DNA from: Chryseobacterium piperi
Lineage (GTDB): Bacteria > Bacteroidota > Bacteroidia > Flavobacteriales > Weeksellaceae
Assembly: GCF_002285635.2 (NCBI RefSeq)
Contig: NZ_CP023049.2
Coordinates: 2,852,001-2,916,000, forward strand
Length of the DNA stretch: 64,000 nucleotides
Direction of reading: 5' to 3'
Positions within the stretch are counted from its first letter, which is position 1. The number at the start of each line of letters is the position of its first letter. This document shows, one piece after another, positions 9,122 to 16,899 of this stretch. The translations under genes were made by a program, and so were the position numbers. The notes beneath the pieces are model-generated. The model did no database searches, was not told the origin of the DNA, and worked only from the letters and a program-made list of their open reading frames with translations.

Positions 9122-9205
9122 ACAAATAACATTCTCTTTCCGTTCCATCAATATTTAACAGAAATCTCCATACGAAATGTATTCGTCAGAATCTATAATT
9201 TATAG
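9108..9205 (+). pseudogene. Internally deleted remnant of an AraC-family regulator gene
   Basis: The ATG at 9108 begins MQKEKQI, matching the start of the intact gene at 7711 (MQKKEQI). Within about 25 bases the sequence jumps to one resembling the 3' end of the intact gene: ATCAATATTTAACAG and TCAGAATCTATAATTTATA here, against ATCAACATTTAACAG and ACAGAATCTATAATTCATA there. Almost all of the coding sequence is therefore missing, and the frame stops after 16 codons. The picture is a tandem duplicate that lost its middle. The alternative is that only the leader was retained for a function of its own. Confidence 0.65.
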
Positions 9206-9228
9206 CAGTAATAGTCTAAAGAAATATT

Positions 9229-9236
9229 TATCTTTG
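9229..9236 (+). promoter_or_regulatory. Putative -7 promoter element before aroQ
   Basis: TATCTTTG matches the Bacteroidota -7 consensus TAnnTTTG and lies 14 bases before the aroQ start codon. No clear -33 TTTG is seen at the expected distance. Confidence 0.5.
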
Positions 9237-9250
9237 AGTAAATATTTTCT

Positions 9251-9655
9251 ATGAAAGTTTTGATTATAAATGGGCCTAATCTTAATCTCTTAGGTACCAG
9301 GGAACCTGAAATTTACGGTTCTATATCGATGGAAGAGTATTTAGAAAAATTAAAATCTGAATTTCCTTCTTATGAATTGGGGTATTATCAATCTAATATT
9401 GAAGGTGAATTGATTAATAGGTTACAAGAAGATAATTTTGATGCTGTAGTAATTAACCCGGGAGCCTTTACACATTATTCTTATGCAATCGCTGACTGCT
9501 TAAAAAACATTCAGAAACCTAAAATAGAAGTGCACATCAGCAATATCTACAAAAGAGAAGAATTTCGCCAGAAGTCTGTGACAGCTACTTATACAGATGC
9601 AGTACTATCAGGGTTTGGATTACAAGGATACAGATTAGCATTGCTCAGTTTTTAA
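9251..9655 (+). CDS. aroQ: 3-dehydroquinate dehydratase, type II
   Basis: Removes water from 3-dehydroquinate to give 3-dehydroshikimate, the third step of the shikimate pathway (cytoplasm). At 134 residues it is a little short of the usual 140-150. Family signatures are complete: INGPNLNLLGTREPEIYG at 6-23 with the catalytic Tyr22 and the Arg17 loop, NPGAFTHYS at 69-77, and EVHISN at 93-98 with the catalytic His95. It ends normally and is followed by a strong terminator shared with the convergent pckA. It is monocistronic here. Confidence 0.95.
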   Translation: MKVLIINGPNLNLLGTREPEIYGSISMEEYLEKLKSEFPSYELGYYQSNIEGELINRLQEDNFDAVVINPGAFTHYSYAIADCLKNIQKPKIEVHISNIYKREEFRQKSVTATYTDAVLSGFGLQGYRLALLSF

Positions 9656-9679
9656 ATTACAATTGATATACACATAAGA

Positions 9680-9709
9680 AAAGCCTCATCAATGATGAGG
9701 CTTTTTTTA
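9680..9709 (+). terminator. Bidirectional terminator between aroQ and pckA
   Basis: AGCCTCATC and its complement form a perfect stem of about 10 bp, followed by seven T on the plus strand. The minus strand has a shorter T run. It lies between two convergent genes and can serve both. Confidence 0.85.
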
Positions 9710-9712
9710 TCT

Positions 9713-11329
9713 TTATATTGTTTGTTCTTGTAGTTGAGGACCTGAAGGAATTAGTTTTTTCCCTTCCTCAGTATTACAATACTGTTCAAAGTTTTTGATG
9801 TATCTTGAAGCTAAATCTTTAGCTTTTTCTTCCCATTCAGAAACTTCATTATAGGTATTTCTAGGATCTAAAATCCCTTCAGAAACATTCGGTAATGAAG
9901 TTGGAATTTCTAAATTCATGATCGGAACTTTTGTTTTAGGAGCCTTTTCTATTGATCCATCAATGATGGCATCGATAATTGCTCTTGTATCCTTCAAAGA
10001 AATTCTTTTTCCGGTACCATTCCAACCTGTATTCACTAAATAAGCTTTAGCACCGTGTTCTTTCATTTTACCAATTAATGTTTTTGAATACATTGTTGGA
10101 TGTAATGTAAGGAAAGCTTCACCAAATGCTGGCGAGAATGATGGTTGAGGAGAAGTAATTCCTCTTTCAGTTCCTGCCAATTTAGAAGTATATCCACATA
10201 AGAAATGGTATTGAGCCTGATTTTCATCTAAAATAGAAACCGGAGGCAATACGCCGAAGGCATCCGCAGAAAGATAAACAATCTTCTTAGCATGTCCTGC
10301 TTTTGAAGGCAAAACAATTTTATTAATATGATAGATTGGATAAGAAACTCTGGTATTTTCAGTGATAGATCCGTCTGTATAATCAGCAATTCCATCATTC
10401 ACAACAACATTTTCAAGAAGTGCATCTCTTTTTATTGCTCTGAAGATATCTGGTTCTTTTTCTTCTGATAAATCAATTACTTTAGCGTAACATCCTCCTT
10501 CATAGTTGAATACCCCGTTATGGTCCCAACCGTGCTCGTCATCACCAATAAGATATCTTTTCGGATCTGCAGACAATGTTGTTTTTCCTGTTCCGGAAAG
10601 GCCGAAGAATAGAGCAACATCTCCTTCTTCACCCACGTTAGCAGAACAGTGCATTGATGCCATACCTTTCAATGGAAGGTAGTAATTCATCATTGCAAAC
10701 ATTCCTTTTTTCATTTCTCCTCCATACCAGGTACCACCAATAATTTGCAATTTCTCAGTAAGATTAAACATTACAAAATTTTCAGAATGCAATCCTTGTG
10801 CTTCCCAATTTGGATTCGTCGTTTTAGAACCATTCACTACAGTGAAATCTGGTTCTCCAAAGTGTTCCAGCTCGTAATGAGATGGACGGATGAACATATT
10901 AGTAACGAAATGCGCCTGCCATGCAACTTCTACAATGAATCTTACTTTAAGTCTGGTATCTGCATTTGTCCCACAAAAAGCATCTACAACATAAATTTTC
11001 TTAGAAGAAGAAAGTTGGTCTAGCACTAATTCTTTACAAGACTGGAAGATTTCCGGTGTCGTAGGTAGGTTTACTTTACCATCCCAGAAAATTGTGTCTC
11101 TTGTAACATCATCCTGAACTATATACCTGTCTTTAGGAGAACGGCCAGTAAAAATTCCCGTTTTTACTGATACTGCACCTGATTCTGTAAGTTCAGCTCT
11201 CTCAAAACCCTGATTTTCAGGAGAAACTTCGGCTTGATATAATTCTTCGTAAGAAGGATTATAAATTACTTCATAGTTTCCTTTAATCCCTAATTTTTGT
11301 AAATCCTGGATGATTTTAGCGTGTTTCAT
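9713..11329 (-). CDS. pckA: Phosphoenolpyruvate carboxykinase (ATP)
   Basis: Converts oxaloacetate and ATP to phosphoenolpyruvate, CO2 and ADP, the entry step of gluconeogenesis (cytoplasm). At 538 residues it is typical of the ATP-dependent family. It has [12 protein letters not shown] at 60-71, the P-loop GLSGTGKTT at 243-251, and the metal and kinase-2 motif GDDEHGWD at 262-269. The arginine-rich and lysine motifs around WYGGEMKKG (201-209) are in place. The start is the ATG at 11329. A TAnnTTTG-like element lies 36 bases upstream. It is convergent with aroQ and transcribed alone. Confidence 0.97.
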   Translation of the reverse strand: MKHAKIIQDLQKLGIKGNYEVIYNPSYEELYQAEVSPENQGFERAELTESGAVSVKTGIFTGRSPKDRYIVQDDVTRDTIFWDGKVNLPTTPEIFQSCKELVLDQLSSSKKIYVVDAFCGTNADTRLKVRFIVEVAWQAHFVTNMFIRPSHYELEHFGEPDFTVVNGSKTTNPNWEAQGLHSENFVMFNLTEKLQIIGGTWYGGEMKKGMFAMMNYYLPLKGMASMHCSANVGEEGDVALFFGLSGTGKTTLSADPKRYLIGDDEHGWDHNGVFNYEGGCYAKVIDLSEEKEPDIFRAIKRDALLENVVVNDGIADYTDGSITENTRVSYPIYHINKIVLPSKAGHAKKIVYLSADAFGVLPPVSILDENQAQYHFLCGYTSKLAGTERGITSPQPSFSPAFGEAFLTLHPTMYSKTLIGKMKEHGAKAYLVNTGWNGTGKRISLKDTRAIIDAIIDGSIEKAPKTKVPIMNLEIPTSLPNVSEGILDPRNTYNEVSEWEEKAKDLASRYIKNFEQYCNTEEGKKLIPSGPQLQEQTI

Positions 11330-11364
11330 TTTACTTATATTTTCTATTTCTTTATTTAGTCCAA

Positions 11365-11372
11365 CAAAATTA
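11365..11372 (-). promoter_or_regulatory. Putative -7 promoter element before pckA
   Basis: On the minus strand this reads TAATTTTG, a match to TAnnTTTG, giving a leader of about 29 bases. No clear -33 element was found. Confidence 0.4.
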
Positions 11373-11456
11373 AATATTAATTAATTGTTAAAGGTGATTA
11401 AATATAATGATATAAGTCAGAATGACAAAGAAAAATGAAGAGTTGTAAATTACTGT

Positions 11457-12362
11457 TTATGAATTAATTATATCATCCCATTCGAAAATAGTAGTAAAAC
11501 CTTTTCCCCAAAAATAGTCCCTAAAGCCCCTGAATTTGGTACTCATCACAAAATCTCCACCCCAGGCACCCAAACTTTTTACAAAAACTGGACAGTCAGT
11601 GAAAATTTTTTCCTTAACTGTAGGAATTTCTAAAAAATCAGAGATTTTTTGTTCATGAAAGGTCATTAATTGCGAAAAATTATCCAATTCATTACATAAT
11701 AAAATTTTTCTTGTAAGATTCGAAAACTCTTCTATAAGATATGGAGACTTTATTTTTGACTTGTACAGACTTATCGCTTCTCTACTGTTTTGCTTTTGGT
11801 TTAAATGGATAAAAATCAATTCATTTTTGAATTCAGGATTAAAATTTATCTTTTCATACTGAATTTCCGGTTTGCTTTGATAGAGAATTGCTGACTTTTC
11901 TTTTGCGACAGCAATATCATACCCACTTCCTCCTAAACTGATATTATTTAAATGAAAAGGATCTATTCCAGACCATTCCGCCAGATTATTCATCAAGGTA
12001 GAACTACTGCCAAGTCCATAGTCGGCAGGAAACTGAAGATTTGTTTTTAAATGATATGAAGAAGAGGATTTGAATCTGGTCTCCGAAAGGGACTGAACGT
12101 TTTTTAAAGTTTTTAAAATAAATTCAGCACTTGCCTGGATATTGGTTTCCAAAATTTGCCAGTGATGATAGTCAATGACAGCCTTCAGCCATAATTGATT
12201 TTGATGATAGGCTTCCCAGTAAACCAGAGATCGCCCATCTTTTGATTCTTCAAAGAAAAACTCTTGTCCCAGCCTGGTAGATACCGCTAAGACAAGAGCT
12301 CCATCGATAGCGAAATATTCTGAAGTAAGCATCAGCTTTCCCGGTGAAAATATCTCGCCCAT
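11457..12362 (-). CDS. GHMP-family small-molecule kinase, possibly mevalonate-pathway
   Basis: 301 residues. The N-terminus EIFSPGKLMLTSEYFAIDGA matches the start of GHMP kinases. The glycine-rich phosphate loop is PADYGLGSSSTLMNNLA (about 130-146), and GGSGYDIAVAKE follows. Flavobacteria make isoprenoids by the mevalonate pathway, and GHMP proteins of this type are usually assigned there as mevalonate- or phosphomevalonate-kinase-like, but the exact substrate is not visible. It starts 9 bases after the fabD stop, so the two are probably cotranscribed. The late third GHMP motif (LGAWGGDF) is present, so the enzyme looks intact. Confidence 0.82.
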   Translation of the reverse strand: MGEIFSPGKLMLTSEYFAIDGALVLAVSTRLGQEFFFEESKDGRSLVYWEAYHQNQLWLKAVIDYHHWQILETNIQASAEFILKTLKNVQSLSETRFKSSSSYHLKTNLQFPADYGLGSSSTLMNNLAEWSGIDPFHLNNISLGGSGYDIAVAKEKSAILYQSKPEIQYEKINFNPEFKNELIFIHLNQKQNSREAISLYKSKIKSPYLIEEFSNLTRKILLCNELDNFSQLMTFHEQKISDFLEIPTVKEKIFTDCPVFVKSLGAWGGDFVMSTKFRGFRDYFWGKGFTTIFEWDDIINS

Positions 12363-12371
12363 ATTTTTTTA

Positions 12372-13247
12372 TTAGATTGCAGAAGCTACAGCTACAGAAC
12401 TATCAATTTTTTTGATTAATCCTTGTAATGTTTTTCCAGGTCCAACTTCTACGAAATTGGAAGCTCCATCTTTGATCATATTCTGAACAGATTGTGTCCA
12501 TTTTACAGGACCTGTCAACTGTGCAATCAGATTTTTCTTAATTTCATCTGGATTGGTAACCGCTGTTGTTGTAATATTCTGGTAAACCGGAATAGTTGCT
12601 TTTCGGAATTTAGTAACCTCAATAGCCGCTGCCAGTTTCTCTTGTGCCGGCTGCATCAAAGGCGAATGAAATGCTCCATTAACCGGTAACAATAAAGCTC
12701 TTTTAGCTCCAGCTTCTTTTAGTTTTACGCAAGCTTCTTCTACAGCTGCTGTTTCTCCGGAAATCACTAATTGCCCAGGGCAGTTATAGTTTGCCGGAAC
12801 TACAATTCCGTTGATTTGAGCACAAATCTCTTCAACCTTAGCATCTTCAAGACCTAAAATTGCTGCCATTGAGCTTGGATTGGCATCACAAGCTTCTTGC
12901 ATTGCTTTGGCTCTTTCGGATACTAACTTCAGCCCATCATCGAAAGATAAAACACCGTTAGCCACCAATGCTGAAAATTCTCCTAAAGAGTGCCCTGCAA
13001 CCATTTCAGCTCCAAGACCATTTACTGCTTTCAAAGCAGCCACTGAATGTATAAAAATAGAAGGTTGGGTAACCTCTGTTTTCTTAAGATCATCATCCGT
13101 CCCATTAAACATAAGGGACAAAATATCAAAACCTAAAATTTCATTGGCAGATTCCATCAAATCCTTTATGTCTTTTCGAGAATCATATAATTCTTTTCCC
13201 ATCCCAACGAATTGAGAACCCTGCCCAGGAAATACAAGTGCTTTCAT
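12372..13247 (-). CDS. fabD: Malonyl-CoA:ACP transacylase
   Basis: Transfers malonyl groups from CoA to acyl carrier protein to feed fatty-acid elongation (cytoplasm). It has 291 residues. The oxyanion-hole motif FPGQGSQ is at 6-12, the nucleophile elbow GHSLGE puts Ser87 at the active site, the substrate-binding arginine is Arg112, and GAFHSPLM supplies His194. These match Ser92, Arg117 and His201 of the E. coli enzyme. It is first in a two-gene unit with the GHMP kinase. A TAnnTTTG element lies 22 bases upstream. Confidence 0.96.
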   Translation of the reverse strand: MKALVFPGQGSQFVGMGKELYDSRKDIKDLMESANEILGFDILSLMFNGTDDDLKKTEVTQPSIFIHSVAALKAVNGLGAEMVAGHSLGEFSALVANGVLSFDDGLKLVSERAKAMQEACDANPSSMAAILGLEDAKVEEICAQINGIVVPANYNCPGQLVISGETAAVEEACVKLKEAGAKRALLLPVNGAFHSPLMQPAQEKLAAAIEVTKFRKATIPVYQNITTTAVTNPDEIKKNLIAQLTGPVKWTQSVQNMIKDGASNFVEVGPGKTLQGLIKKIDSSVAVASAI

Positions 13248-13268
13248 GTATTAATTTAAAATATTATG

Positions 13269-13276
13269 CAAATATA
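13269..13276 (-). promoter_or_regulatory. Putative -7 promoter element before fabD
   Basis: On the minus strand this reads TATATTTG, matching the TAnnTTTG consensus, 22 bases before the fabD start. No clear -33 partner was found. Confidence 0.4.
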
Positions 13277-13319
13277 AGTATAATGATAAGATATTCTTTG
13301 GTTCAGCCAGTCCCTAATT

Positions 13320-15260
13320 CTAAGGGACTAGTCTGATTACGCGGTACCCTGTATTAACATAGGCACCGTTTGCTTTAGATTTTACAAATTCAAATTTCGT
13401 AGCAAGTTGAGTCTGCACTTTATTCATCTGCTTAAAGATCTCCCCTCTTCGGTTTTCTCTTGTCAACATATCGTTAACTACATCAAACCCAATAATTGCA
13501 TATTTTGGAGGAGTCTTACAGTACTTACTTTTATAAGCCGCTAAAATTTCTTTTTCAAAGCTTCCATCAGTATTTATCTTTCTATCCATCAGATAAACTA
13601 AACTTGCCTGACTAAGGTCATCCACTTTTTTCTCAAAACTTGGGGCATAGTACATACTGAACGCTTTAATACCCTGTACTTCTTTTGACAATGCAATAAC
13701 CTTATTTGAAAAAGCATCTCCTGCAGCAGCGTCACCACTTGCTAAAATTGCAATCACAGGTGCAGACTGACCGGTCATCAGATTTTCATCAGATTTGATA
13801 TCTGCAGGTGAATTAACAATAATTATATTCGGATTTTTAACTGCTTTCTCAAGACTGTTCTTAATGTAATTGGCATTTTCTTTCTTGCTATCCGCAACAA
13901 TATAAATCTTTTGATCTGAATATACCGCTTTTACTTCGTCTACAATTTTATCTGCATATGCCTGATCATTGGTTTCAATGATGACCAGATTACTGTAGTT
14001 ATATAGTTCCGGAGAATTGGCAAATGGTGCCACAACCGGAATTTTCTGAGCTTTTGTAAAGTCTAAAACATCAATAACGTTAGACTTAAAGAATGGACCA
14101 ATGATAAGGTCCGTATTATTAGGGTTGATTTGAGTCAATGAGTTTCTAAATGAAGCTTCATTTCCTGAGTCAACAATTTTAATATCTAGTTTTTGTCCAT
14201 TTCTGGCATTTCTTTCAACAGCTAATTTTGCTCCTGTAAGGAAATCCATTGCCATTGATCTATATTGAGTCTCATTAGTGCTATATCCAAAAGGAAGCAT
14301 CAATACAACACTTAACGCATCACCACTTTTCTTCACATAAGCAGGATCCAGTTTTTTGATTTTTAAAACCATTCCTGTTTTTAAACCATGTGACAAATCC
14401 GGGTTCAAAGCAATTAAGTCATCAATAGAAATTCCATATCGGTTAACAATAGAGAAAACCGTATCTCCTTGTTGTACAGTATACGTTACATATTCATCAG
14501 TCGCTTCATTAGCCCCATTTGATGAACTTACAGAAGATTTTTCATTTCCGGAATCCATCTTCGTTTTAGAATTAACCTGCTCTGTCACCACAGCAGATCC
14601 CATCTTCTTAACTTTTATAGACTCACCAGGTTTTAATCCTTTTTCTTCCAATCCAGGATTTAAAGCAAAAAGCTCCTGCTGGCTGATTCCGAATTGTTTT
14701 GCAATTCTGTAATAATTATCTTTCGGCTGTATGGTATAGTTTTCCGCGTTTTCTGTAACAGTAGACTTCGTGGATACTTCAGCCGGCACTTCAGTTGGCT
14801 TTGTAGCAATTACTTGTTGCTGATCTCCACCATATTTTTTAATGCTATCAAGAGGCAACGTAATTTCATCTCCGATTTTCATATTCGAATCCAGTTCAGG
14901 ATTAAGCTTTCTTAAATCGGTTTCAGAAATACGGTATTGTTTTGTGATGCCATAAATAGTTTGTTTAGGCTGCAAAACAATTTTTCCAACTTGTGCGTTT
15001 GATTTAGCTTTTTCTATAATAGCTGCTTTGGAAACTGAAGTAGTTGCAGTCGTTTTATCAGATTTCACAGTTAAAACATCTCCAATTGCCAACTTCCCAT
15101 CTTTAAACTTTGGATTGAGTTTCAGCAATTCATCTACAGTCATGCCGTATTTTCTAGCAATATTATACGGATTGTCACCTTTTATTACGGTGTGCGATTG
15201 CTGAGCGGAAACACCCAAAATCATACATAAACTGGATAGAATAAAAAACCTCTTTATCAT
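13320..15260 (-). CDS. LysM-repeat protein with periplasmic-binding-protein-like domain
   Basis: 646 residues, exported (signal peptide of about 19 residues ending ...GVSAQQ). Four LysM repeats follow at roughly 22-66, 93-138, 173-218 and 258-303, each with the YxIAxxYGxxxxxLxxLNP pattern. These bind peptidoglycan. Residues of about 315-640 resemble a type-1 periplasmic binding fold, as in branched-chain amino-acid receptors, with VVLMLPFGYSTNETQ, DLIIGPFFKSNVIDVLDF and IPVVAPFANSPEL. It may anchor a sensor or structural binding domain to the cell wall. The ligand is unknown. Its start lies 38 bases after the bshC stop, and a promoter-like element overlaps the end of bshC. Confidence 0.88.
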   Translation of the reverse strand: MIKRFFILSSLCMILGVSAQQSHTVIKGDNPYNIARKYGMTVDELLKLNPKFKDGKLAIGDVLTVKSDKTTATTSVSKAAIIEKAKSNAQVGKIVLQPKQTIYGITKQYRISETDLRKLNPELDSNMKIGDEITLPLDSIKKYGGDQQQVIATKPTEVPAEVSTKSTVTENAENYTIQPKDNYYRIAKQFGISQQELFALNPGLEEKGLKPGESIKVKKMGSAVVTEQVNSKTKMDSGNEKSSVSSSNGANEATDEYVTYTVQQGDTVFSIVNRYGISIDDLIALNPDLSHGLKTGMVLKIKKLDPAYVKKSGDALSVVLMLPFGYSTNETQYRSMAMDFLTGAKLAVERNARNGQKLDIKIVDSGNEASFRNSLTQINPNNTDLIIGPFFKSNVIDVLDFTKAQKIPVVAPFANSPELYNYSNLVIIETNDQAYADKIVDEVKAVYSDQKIYIVADSKKENANYIKNSLEKAVKNPNIIIVNSPADIKSDENLMTGQSAPVIAILASGDAAAGDAFSNKVIALSKEVQGIKAFSMYYAPSFEKKVDDLSQASLVYLMDRKINTDGSFEKEILAAYKSKYCKTPPKYAIIGFDVVNDMLTRENRRGEIFKQMNKVQTQLATKFEFVKSKANGAYVNTGYRVIRLVP

Positions 15261-15279
15261 AGTCGATAATTATAATTTA

Positions 15280-15309
15280 CAAAAATACTCCTTTAAAATT
15301 AAATGGCAA
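15280..15309 (-). promoter_or_regulatory. Putative promoter for the LysM-protein gene
   Basis: On the minus strand, TTG (15309-15307) and TATTTTTG (15287-15280) are separated by 19 bases. This fits the Bacteroidota -33/-7 layout. It overlaps the 3' end of bshC, so the LysM gene can be expressed independently. Confidence 0.42.
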
Positions 15310-16885
15310 CAATTATTAATTTTGATTCTTGAACCACCATCTCTTCTAAACAAGTTTCAAGCCATGAATATCCATAATCTGCAAAGAATACGCTAAAATT
15401 ATAAACCCTTTCCTGCCAGGTTTTAGAAGGGTGTACTTCTAAAAACAATTTTTCTAATCTTTCAAGCAATTCACTTTGTTTTATTTTTTCTGCATGCAAC
15501 AGACGTTTTTTCATTCTTTTAAAAGATTTAAGCTGTCTTACTTCTTCAGCTTTAACCATATTTCCAAAAGATTTCTCTGTCGTTTCAGCGATCGTCTGCA
15601 GCTCCGAAAAATTGTTTATTAAAAGCTGCTCTTTCTCTTCAAGCAGTCTAAGAATAGTGTGATCTTCTAAAATCTTACTATTGGTGATGCTGGTAAAGTT
15701 TTTAAAGAAATCTTCAATTTTTAAATGAAGCTTCTCCATCTTCCTCATTGTCTTTTCTTTTAAAAAGAGCATAGAGTTCCTTGGTATTAAAATAGGAAAA
15801 GGAATATTAATTTTTGAAAAATAATCTTTAAGCTCCAGCCAATACATAATCTCAGCATTTCCTCCAATATAAGCCAGATTAGGCAATACCTTTTCCTGAT
15901 AAACCGGACGCATTAAAGCATTAGGACTAAACTTTTCAGGAGCATTTTCCAATTCATTTAAAATTTCCTCCTTAGTAAATTGAATTGGTGTATCTACAAT
16001 AGTATACTTCGTTCCGTCAAACTCTATTCTGTCTCTCGTCTCCGAAAGATAGAACAGGTTAATCTCACGAGGGTTCACCTGCACTTTACCGTATTTTTCT
16101 GTAAGAAAATCTACTTTTTCTTTGGATACCTTGAATAATTCGGAGTGAAGCAATTCCTCTTTAAAAATATCTTTTACCTGATTCTTTAATTCTTTAGAAT
16201 CCCCGTCAATAATTAATAACCCAAAATTGGAAAAGAGTCTGTTGACTAAGATTTTAATGGCTTCCGTAAGAGTATTTCCAAGCTTGTATGCTTCTTTTAG
16301 CATCAGGATAAGCTCCGTCCCAAAAACAGAATCCTTAAACTCCCGCTCAAATTCAGATATGAAAAAAGTATCAGTTACAGGTATTCTTCCAACAGGGCCG
16401 CCCGACTTTTCATTGATCTCATAATAATTGCATTCAGTTTTAAAATGATTAATTTCCGCAAAATCATGATCTTCTGAAGCCATCCAATATACCGGAACAA
16501 AATTAAAATCAGGAAAATTGGATTTTAAATAAGAGCAGGTTTTAATTGTCTGTAAAATTTTATAAACAAAAAAAACAGGTCCGGAAAACAAATTCAACTG
16601 ATGCCCAGTTGTAATTGTAAATGTATCCGGAAGCTTTAAATTATTTAAGTTTTCTTTTTGTTTTGTTGACAATACGAGACCTGAAAGCTGATGTTCAAAT
16701 GCCTCAAAGAGAACAGTTCTTTGTTCTGATGTAAAAGACTCCTGTTTTAAGTGAATCTGTTTTGTAAAATGATCTAAAGAAAATGTATTTTCTTCAAAAC
16801 CCTCAATTTTATGATCTAAAAAATCTTTGATCAACTGAGGGATACTTTCTATATCGTTAAATGATATTTTATTAATTGTTTTCAA
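15299..16885 (-). CDS. bshC: Bacillithiol biosynthesis cysteine-adding enzyme
   Basis: Adds cysteine to GlcN-malate in the last step of bacillithiol synthesis, a low-molecular-weight thiol for redox control. At 528 residues it has the family length. Recognisable signatures are ITTGHQLNLFSGPVFFVYK near 95-113, YWMASEDHDFAEINH near 132-146, and LPNLAYIGGNAEIMYWLELK near 333-352. A coiled-coil stretch follows around 370-460. The frame can only begin at TTG (16885): an in-frame stop lies two codons upstream and no early ATG exists, so a TTG start is likely. It is 14 bases after the porin gene and probably cotranscribed with it. Confidence 0.93.
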   Translation of the reverse strand: MKTINKISFNDIESIPQLIKDFLDHKIEGFEENTFSLDHFTKQIHLKQESFTSEQRTVLFEAFEHQLSGLVLSTKQKENLNNLKLPDTFTITTGHQLNLFSGPVFFVYKILQTIKTCSYLKSNFPDFNFVPVYWMASEDHDFAEINHFKTECNYYEINEKSGGPVGRIPVTDTFFISEFEREFKDSVFGTELILMLKEAYKLGNTLTEAIKILVNRLFSNFGLLIIDGDSKELKNQVKDIFKEELLHSELFKVSKEKVDFLTEKYGKVQVNPREINLFYLSETRDRIEFDGTKYTIVDTPIQFTKEEILNELENAPEKFSPNALMRPVYQEKVLPNLAYIGGNAEIMYWLELKDYFSKINIPFPILIPRNSMLFLKEKTMRKMEKLHLKIEDFFKNFTSITNSKILEDHTILRLLEEKEQLLINNFSELQTIAETTEKSFGNMVKAEEVRQLKSFKRMKKRLLHAEKIKQSELLERLEKLFLEVHPSKTWQERVYNFSVFFADYGYSWLETCLEEMVVQESKLIIVAI

Positions 16886-16899
16886 CTGTCATTACGCTT

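Noticed and set aside
13309-13329. Inverted repeat AGTCCCT / AGGGACT at the 3' end of the LysM gene
   Set aside because: No T run follows on the minus strand, so it is not a convincing intrinsic terminator; it also overlaps the coding end.
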